A stretch of 20,487 nucleotides of DNA from JBECKQ01 sp040235375. Lineage in GTDB: Bacteria; Planctomycetota; Phycisphaerae; UBA1845. The position numbers and the translations under genes were made by a program. Below, piece by piece: positions 15,639 to 20,487 of the stretch (position 1 is the stretch's first letter; the number at the start of each line of letters is the position of its first letter). Location of the stretch: assembly GCA_040235375.1 (NCBI GenBank), contig JBECKQ010000186.1, positions 1-20,487 of the forward strand, written 5' to 3'. The notes under the pieces are model-generated. The model saw only the letters and a program-made list of their open reading frames with translations. It had not been told where the DNA came from and searched no databases.

Positions 15639-17303
15639 ATGAGCCAGCCGCTCCGTCGTTATCTGACCAACTTCGACTCGACGCGCACGGGCCACGTACT
15701 GACGGACGTTCTCGTTATCGGCAGCGGAGCGGCCGGACTCATCGCCGCCATCGAGGCCGCCAGGCACGCCGACGTGATCCTGGCGACGAAAGGATCACGC
15801 GACGAGTCGGCAACGTTCTGGGCACAGGGCGGCGTGGCCGCGGTGATGAGCAGGACGGATTCGATCGAAGAGCACATTCGCGACACGCTGAGCGTCGGGG
15901 CCGGGTTGAACCGCCGGGAAGCCGTCGACCTCGTATGCCGGCAGGCACCGGAGCGGATGCAGCAGCTTATCGACTGGGGACTTCCGTTCGACCAGTCGGA
16001 GGGGCGGCTGGCTCTCGGGCTGGAGGCGGGACACACGCATCCGCGGATACTGCACGCCGGCGGTGACGCAACCGGCCGGCAGCTCGCCATCTCGCTGCTC
16101 CACAAGATGCTCGAACAGGCGTCCGTGCGGTACTTCGAGAACTGTTTCCTTATCGACCTGCTGACGGTGGATGGCCGGTGCGTCGGCGCGGTGACCTATC
16201 ACCCTCGGCACGGCCACCAGTTGATCTGGGCGAAGCGCATCATTCTCGCCACCGGCGGCTTCGGCGCCGTCTACCGGGAATCGACGAATCCCCCGGCCAT
16301 CACCGGCGACGGAGTTGCCGCCGCGTTTCGCGCCGGAGCCGCCGTGACCGACATGGAGATGTTCCAGTTTCACCCGACGACGCTCTACGTCGCCGGCTCG
16401 GCGCGGGCCTTGATCTCCGAGGCGGCGCGGGGCGAAGGAGCCTGGCTGGTGAACCGGTCGGGGGAGCGCTTCATGCAGGCGTATCACCCGGACGGAGAAC
16501 TCGCTCCGCGCGACGTGGTCAGCCGGGCCATCGTCGATCAGCTCCGCAAGACCGACGCGACCAGCGTGTTCCTCGATGCCCGTCATCTCGGCCGGAACGG
16601 CTTCGCCGAGCGGTTCCCCACCATCACCGAGCGTTGCCGCGAGTTCGGCATCGACCCGGCCAAGGACCTGATTCCGGTTCGGCCGGCGGCGCACTTTTCG
16701 ATCGGCGGCGTGATCACGGATCTGGAGGCACGAACCTCGGTGGCGGGTCTGTTCTGCTGCGGGGAGGCGGCCTGCACCGGGCTGCACGGGGCCAACCGGC
16801 TGGCGAGCAACTCTCTGCTCGAGGGGCTCGTCTTCGGTCGTATGGCCGGATCGCTCGCCGGCGCCGAGGCGGCGGGCAACGGCGAAACGGTCAAGCCGCT
16901 GCGGCTTCGCAACGTGACCCCGCCCTCGCCCAAGACGATGCTCGATCTGTCAGACGTGCGGCAGAGCCTGCGCAGCCTGATGTGGCGAAACGTCGGCATC
17001 GTCCGTCACGGCGACCGGCTGGCGGAGACCGTCGAGATCATCGACTTCTGGAACAAGTTCGTGCTGGACAAGACGTTCGATGAACCAAGCGGTTGGGAAA
17101 TCCAGAACATGCTGCTGCTCGGCCGCCTCATGGCGCAGGCCGCGCTCGAGCGCGCCGAGTCGCGGGGCGTGCACTATCGCAGCGATTGCGGCGAATCTCC
17201 GCGCGACGACTTCATCCTTCACTTCACCTACCGCCTGCAAGCAGGCGCGCCGACCCGCGGCACGGTCGGACTTGATTTCCAGCCGATGGCAGGGCGTCGC
17301 TGA
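15639..17303 (+). CDS. nadB: L-aspartate oxidase (NAD biosynthesis)
   Basis: A 554-residue FAD enzyme, close to the usual 530-550. It oxidises L-aspartate to iminoaspartate, which quinolinate synthase (NadA) uses for NAD. ATG 15639 is chosen because family homology starts here ('TDVLVIGSGAAGLIAAIEA', the Rossmann FAD motif at 22-40), although the frame is open far upstream. Other signatures: 'SATFWAQGGVAAV' (57-69), 'GLEAGHTHPRILHAGGDATG' (127-146), 'FQFHPTTL' (242-249), 'EAARGEGAWL', 'ELAPRDVVSRAI' (287-298), 'HFSIGGVITD' (352-361), 'GEAACTGLHGANRLASNSLLEGLVFG' region (375-400) and 'ESRGVHYRSD' (507-516). Glu 129, His 245, Arg 291 and His 352 correspond to the substrate-handling residues of the E. 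coli enzyme. Lacking a downstream helical quinone-reductase partner, it is NadB rather than succinate dehydrogenase. nadA and nadC are not in the window. Confidence 0.95.
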   Translation: MSQPLRRYLTNFDSTRTGHVLTDVLVIGSGAAGLIAAIEAARHADVILATKGSRDESATFWAQGGVAAVMSRTDSIEEHIRDTLSVGAGLNRREAVDLVCRQAPERMQQLIDWGLPFDQSEGRLALGLEAGHTHPRILHAGGDATGRQLAISLLHKMLEQASVRYFENCFLIDLLTVDGRCVGAVTYHPRHGHQLIWAKRIILATGGFGAVYRESTNPPAITGDGVAAAFRAGAAVTDMEMFQFHPTTLYVAGSARALISEAARGEGAWLVNRSGERFMQAYHPDGELAPRDVVSRAIVDQLRKTDATSVFLDARHLGRNGFAERFPTITERCREFGIDPAKDLIPVRPAAHFSIGGVITDLEARTSVAGLFCCGEAACTGLHGANRLASNSLLEGLVFGRMAGSLAGAEAAGNGETVKPLRLRNVTPPSPKTMLDLSDVRQSLRSLMWRNVGIVRHGDRLAETVEIIDFWNKFVLDKTFDEPSGWEIQNMLLLGRLMAQAALERAESRGVHYRSDCGESPRDDFILHFTYRLQAGAPTRGTVGLDFQPMAGRR

Positions 17304-17332
17304 GCACGTAGTCCGCTCTGGGTTGTGGGTGC

Positions 17333-19351
17333 TTACCCGGTGGCGGGCAGTTCGCCGCCGAGGTCGCCGTAGGCTTTTTCTTCGTCCTTGACGGGCCGGG
17401 CTTTTCCCACGCGCTCGCGCGAAGGCATGCCCTCGGCATCCAGCAGGTCGGAGATCGAGGGCTTGTCGAGTGACTCGCCGCGGATCAGCGTGTGAACCTC
17501 GTTGCCGGTGAGTGTTTCGTACTTGAGCAGGGCCTCGGCGATGGCCCGGATCTTGTCGCGGTTGGCTTCCATGAGCTCGCGCGTCTGCTTGTACAGCGTC
17601 TCGATCAGCTTCTTGACCTCGCGATCGATCAGGTCGGCAGTGGCGTCGGAATACTCGCGACGCCCGAGGCCTTCGAACTGACCTACGTCGTCGTCGCCGT
17701 AGTAGATGAAGCCGAGCGATTCGCTCATGCCGAACTCTTTGACCATCTTGCGGGCGATCTGCGTGGCCTGGCGGATGTCCATGGCCGCGCCACTGCTGAC
17801 CTCGCCGAAAAACATGTCCTCGGAGATTCGCCCACCGAAGGTGATGATGATCTGGGCGCGGAGGTACTCCCTCGTGTAGACGGTGCGATCATGCTCCGGC
17901 AGGGCAAAGGTGGCGCCGCCGTACGGCCCGCGGGGCAGGATGCTGACCTTGTGGATGGGGTCGGCGTCCTTGGTGAGGGCCTGGACGAGGGCATGACCGG
18001 CCTCGTGATAAGCGGTGATCTTCTGCTCGCGCTCGTCGACCTTGCGGCTCTTCCTGGCGCGGCCCCAGCGGACCTTGTCGCGGGCCTCCTCGAGGTCGTC
18101 CATCTCGACGTAGTCCTTGTTTTCCATCGTGGCCAGAATCGCCGCCTCGTTGATGATCGCCGCGAGCTCCGCTCCGCTGAACATCGGCGTGGCCTGAGCC
18201 AGACGACGCAGGTCGGCGTTCGGACCGAGACGGATCTTGCGGGCGTGGACTTTCAGAATTTCGTAACGGCCCTGCACGTCGGGCAGCGAGACGGTGACCT
18301 GGCGGTCGAAACGGCCGGGGCGGATCAGCGCCGGATCCAGCACGTCCACGCGGTTGGTCGCGGCGATGACGATCACCTGGTCGTTGGTTTCGAAGCCGTC
18401 CATCTCGACGAGGATGGCGTTGAGCGTCTGCTCGCGCTCGTCGTGCCCGCCACCGCCGAAGTTGGCCCCTCGCCGCCGGCCGACCGCGTCGATCTCGTCG
18501 AGGAAGATGATGCACGGCGAGTTGTCCTTCGCCTGCTTGAACAGGTCACGCACGCGCGACGCCCCGACACCCACGAACATCTCGACAAAATCGGACCCGC
18601 TGATTGAGAAGAACGGCACGTCGGCCTCGCCGGCGATGGCCTTCGCCAGCAGCGTCTTGCCGCAGCCGGGCGGTCCGACGAGGAGCATTCCCCGGGGGAT
18701 GCGCCCGCCAAGCCGCTGGAAGCGCTTCGGATTCTTGAGAAACTCGATGAGCTCCTGCGTCTCCTCCTTCGCCTCTTCGACTCCGGCGACGTCGGCAAAC
18801 GTGACGTTCACGTGCTCCTTCGAGGTGAGACGGTGCCGCGAGCGACCGAAATTCCCGAGCATGCCCGCGCCGCCCCCGGCAGCACGAATCTGACGAAAGA
18901 CGAAGAACCAGACGAACAGGAAGATGAACAGCCAGGGCAGCATGCCGATGAGCACATCCACCCAGTAGCTGCGCGGCGCTCGGCGAAGATCGACGTCCGG
19001 CAACTGCTTCAGAATGTTGTTGACGAACTGGTAGTTCATCGCCTCCGGCGGGTAGAGCACCTCGAACTTCTTGTCAGCGGAGTAACGATCGCTCGGCTTG
19101 AGCGCGAAGGTGAGGGAATCGTCCTTGAGGACGATCGACTGGATGTCACGGTTCTGCACGTGCTTGTAGAAGTCGGTGATGCTGACCTTCTCGGGCGGGT
19201 TCATCCCTTTGGTCAGCATGACCACGAGCAGGAGGGCGAGCGCCAGAAAGACCATCCAACTGAGGATCCCCTTCGAGGGCATCTTCATGTTCGGCCCACC
19301 GGGGCGCTGGGGCTCTTGCTGGCGCGGCTTGTGGCCGTTGCCGTTCGGCAT
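17333..19351 (-). CDS. ftsH: ATP-dependent zinc metalloprotease FtsH
   Basis: A 672-residue membrane AAA+ protease that degrades unassembled membrane proteins and selected soluble regulators. ATG 19351 follows GGAG by 9 bases. Order: cytoplasmic N tail; transmembrane helix 1 (29-48); periplasmic domain (50-128) with 'VSITDFYKHVQ'; helix 2 (133-152); AAA+ domain with Walker A GPPGCGKT (226-233), pore motif FVGVG (259-263), Walker B 'IIFLDEID' (281-288) and the second region of homology 'ATNRVDVLDPALIRPGRFDR' region (331-350, Arg 347/350 fingers); peptidase domain with HEAGH (449-453) and the third zinc ligand Asp 525 in 'AAMDIRQAT'. All catalytic residues are intact. The gene follows lptE by about 80 bases and may be co-transcribed, though symmetric elements in the gap could give it its own control. 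It converges on nadB, with a 29-base gap. Confidence 0.96.
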   Translation of the reverse strand: MPNGNGHKPRQQEPQRPGGPNMKMPSKGILSWMVFLALALLLVVMLTKGMNPPEKVSITDFYKHVQNRDIQSIVLKDDSLTFALKPSDRYSADKKFEVLYPPEAMNYQFVNNILKQLPDVDLRRAPRSYWVDVLIGMLPWLFIFLFVWFFVFRQIRAAGGGAGMLGNFGRSRHRLTSKEHVNVTFADVAGVEEAKEETQELIEFLKNPKRFQRLGGRIPRGMLLVGPPGCGKTLLAKAIAGEADVPFFSISGSDFVEMFVGVGASRVRDLFKQAKDNSPCIIFLDEIDAVGRRRGANFGGGGHDEREQTLNAILVEMDGFETNDQVIVIAATNRVDVLDPALIRPGRFDRQVTVSLPDVQGRYEILKVHARKIRLGPNADLRRLAQATPMFSGAELAAIINEAAILATMENKDYVEMDDLEEARDKVRWGRARKSRKVDEREQKITAYHEAGHALVQALTKDADPIHKVSILPRGPYGGATFALPEHDRTVYTREYLRAQIIITFGGRISEDMFFGEVSSGAAMDIRQATQIARKMVKEFGMSESLGFIYYGDDDVGQFEGLGRREYSDATADLIDREVKKLIETLYKQTRELMEANRDKIRAIAEALLKYETLTGNEVHTLIRGESLDKPSISDLLDAEGMPSRERVGKARPVKDEEKAYGDLGGELPATG

Positions 19352-19379
19352 CTGCTCTTGCTCCGACCGTTCTGCTGAT

Positions 19380-19408
19380 GAGGCTATCCGGGGACTACCG
19401 GATACCTC
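19380..19408 (-). promoter_or_regulatory. Stem-loop in the lptE-ftsH gap
   Basis: TATCCGG (19385-19391) pairs perfectly with CCGGATA (19398-19404) around a six-base loop, and outer arms GAGG/CCTC extend the stem to 11 pairs with one bulged base. On the minus strand it would fold in the ftsH leader about 30 bases before the ATG. There is no T-tract downstream. It may affect ftsH transcript processing or read-through. Confidence 0.4.
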
Positions 19409-19421
19409 TGTCCAAAACGGA

Positions 19422-19435
19422 TGATAGCGCTATCA
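19422..19435 (-). promoter_or_regulatory. Perfect 14-base palindrome overlapping the lptE stop
   Basis: TGATAGCGCTATCA is perfectly symmetric and includes the TGA stop of lptE. It contains TATCAT on the minus strand (five of six to TATAAT) when read one base further, so it could be a -10/operator for ftsH. A rho-independent terminator is less likely, as the following run is only TTTT. Confidence 0.35.
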
Positions 19436-20014
19436 CCATGGAGTTTCCATAGTCTCCACGATGCGTTCGGCCATGCGGTCGAGGCCCCGGACGTCGACGC
19501 CCTTCTTGAAGGACTCGCCCACGGGGGGGATGTAAGCCTCCATGTGCACGAATCGCGGCCTCTCGACCAGGATCCGGCCGTCGCGGAGGTCCTCCCAGCG
19601 GTAGCGCATGATGATCGTCGCTCCGATCTCGCGCGGCTCGTTGGTCTGGAACTGCTTGCCGAGGGTTCGCTGCTGGACCTCCAGTATCTCGCCGCTGAGA
19701 CAGGTATCGGCAACCGATTTGTCGGCGATACGGTATGGGGTGTCCATCTCAATGCGCTTGGTGAGCGCCTCGGTGAGGGCGAACTCGAGGTCCCGGCGAA
19801 ACTCGCGGCTGTCGATCATCTCGACGGCGACCGTCTGGATGTCGCTCGGGAAAGGACGCTTGGTGGAGTACCCGCAGCCGGCCAGCACGCAACATACGCC
19901 CACCAGGCCGGCCGGCAGCAGGCGAAAGCGGACCCGCGGAGCCGAATCCGTCGTCCTGCGTCCGAGAACGGAATGCTCGCTCCGGCCGGGTGTTTCCGAT
20001 TGCAGATCGTTCAT
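19433..20014 (-). CDS. lptE: LPS-assembly lipoprotein LptE-like
   Basis: A 193-residue protein. ATG 20014 follows AAGG by 9 bases, and that ribosome site overlaps the upstream TAA, so translation is probably linked. The N terminus has an unusually long cytoplasmic extension (about 32 residues), a hydrophobic segment and the lipobox LAGC with Cys 47, followed by 'GYSTKRPFPSDIQTVAVEMIDS'. This 'CGY ... I.TVAVE.I.N.. R..LE..LT.AL.KRIE..T.Y.I' pattern is the LptE/DUF-type fold, as are the later 'LSGEILEVQQRTLGK' and 'REIGATIIMRYRWED'. LptE plugs the LptD beta barrel and helps place lipopolysaccharide in the outer leaflet. It lies between the BamD-like and ftsH genes. LptE families are divergent, so the orthology, not the fold, is the uncertain part. 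Confidence 0.8.
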   Translation of the reverse strand: MNDLQSETPGRSEHSVLGRRTTDSAPRVRFRLLPAGLVGVCCVLAGCGYSTKRPFPSDIQTVAVEMIDSREFRRDLEFALTEALTKRIEMDTPYRIADKSVADTCLSGEILEVQQRTLGKQFQTNEPREIGATIIMRYRWEDLRDGRILVERPRFVHMEAYIPPVGESFKKGVDVRGLDRMAERIVETMETPW

Positions 20015-20025
20015 GGCCGATAACC

Positions 20026-20487
20026 TTACTCTCGCACTTCCTCGTCCGGGCGTTCGGCAGGCGTGTTTGCGGGCACTTCCGATTCCCGGCCGGAGGTTTC
20101 GCCCATGGCCTCGAGCCGCTCCGCCGCCTTGATCGCCGCAATGGACCTGGGCCAGTGCTCGACCGTGGAGCGGAAGTAGAACCGCCCGGCTTTCGGATGA
20201 CCGGCGCGGACGTAATAGTCGCCGATGTGCAGCTCTTTTGCGGCGCGCGTTTCCGAAATCTCATCGAGCAGCAGCGCGATGCCCTCCTGTTCCGCCGAGC
20301 CCGGATAGAGCGAGACATATTGCTTGAACCGCTCCTCCGCCTCGATCAGCGGAGCATCGTCGTAAGGAATGCCCGGGAATGCCGCCATCGCCGCCCGGGC
20401 GCTTTGCAGCAGGGCGCGGCGCGTGTACCTGCTGCGCGGAAACTGCTCCACGAGAAACGCGTACTCCTGCTCCGCCAGCAGAAAATC
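20026..20487 (-). CDS. bamD: BamD-like outer-membrane assembly lipoprotein (5' end cut by window edge)
   Basis: The frame stays open to the right edge, so the N terminus and signal peptide lie outside; the internal GTG at 20451 is not the start. The visible 153 residues read 'DFLLAEQEYAFLVEQFPRSRYTRRALLQSARAA', then 'EAEERFKQYVSLYPGS' and 'AAKELHIGDYYVRAGHPKAGRFYFRSTVEHWPRS'. These are consecutive TPR-like hairpins with the 'Y..F...FP.S.Y...A' and 'A..YF....E.YP.S' wording of BamD (YfiO), which with BamA folds outer-membrane beta barrels. The C-terminal tail is acidic and Pro-rich. It ends 11 bases before the lptE start, so the two form an outer-membrane biogenesis operon. Other TPR lipoproteins of the CpoB type are the main alternative. 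Confidence 0.75.
   Translation of the reverse strand, partial: DFLLAEQEYAFLVEQFPRSRYTRRALLQSARAAMAAFPGIPYDDAPLIEAEERFKQYVSLYPGSAEQEGIALLLDEISETRAAKELHIGDYYVRAGHPKAGRFYFRSTVEHWPRSIAAIKAAERLEAMGETSGRESEVPANTPAERPDEEVRE

Noticed and set aside
17303..17333. AGCAC...GTGCT inverted repeat between nadB and ftsH stops
   Set aside because: A five-base stem with a loop of over 20 bases and no T-tract; expected by chance.
17492..18607. 371-codon plus-strand open frame inside ftsH
   Set aside because: Antisense to conserved FtsH catalytic regions; composition typical of a shadow frame.
1..20487. CRISPR array, defence island, prophage or insertion sequence
   Set aside because: No regularly spaced repeats, nuclease/transposase/integrase genes or tRNA-flanking duplications were seen anywhere in the window.

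Overview
The window looks like chromosome from a GC-rich planctomycete-type Gram-negative bacterium, probably a Phycisphaerae-like lineage. This rests on several signs: secreted proteins with 'G^FTLVELLVV' prepilin leaders and a C-terminal H-x(11)-DG signature, a secreted beta-helix protein with the mature N terminus 'YYVDDDAPPGGDG', Thr/Pro/Ala/Gln-rich linkers after signal peptides, and outer-membrane biogenesis genes (LptE- and BamD-like). The placement is an inference from protein style; there is no rRNA or other phylogenetic marker here. I see no tRNA, rRNA, CRISPR array, transposase or integrase.

Layout. Bases 1-3607 are a minus-strand secreted-protein cluster: a short prepilin-like ORF, two full-length tandemly duplicated prepilin-leader proteins, then a beta-helix repeat protein that runs off the left edge. 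After an intergenic stretch (3608-4065) come a plus-strand metallo-beta-lactamase-fold hydrolase and a convergent LolA-like secreted protein. A second long intergenic region (5831-6366) carries a degenerate direct repeat and a good sigma70-like promoter. It precedes a plus-strand pair: a thiolase-fold protein that appears to lack the nucleophilic cysteine, and a zinc-ribbon/OB-fold (DUF35) partner. A palindrome-rich element (8320-8435) separates this pair from a small Ser/Thr-kinase-like gene and a PP2C-type phosphatase gene.

Bases 10205-15494 hold two large minus-strand genes: a TPR-rich lipoprotein and a 905-residue secreted multidomain protein with a possible TIM barrel and Ig-like C-terminal domains. 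Divergent from them is nadB (L-aspartate oxidase, NAD biosynthesis). It converges on a minus-strand run bamD-like (cut by the right edge) - lptE - ftsH, which links outer-membrane protein assembly, LPS export and membrane-protein quality control.

Most of the window is ordinary chromosomal gene content. The parts worth a second look are the cysteine-less thiolase plus zinc-ribbon pair, the minimal kinase/phosphatase pair, the prepilin triplet with a truncated leader member, the palindromic intergenic element, the large secreted protein without a recognisable catalytic acid, and the symmetric elements between lptE and ftsH. I did not find anything I could confidently call a new system.
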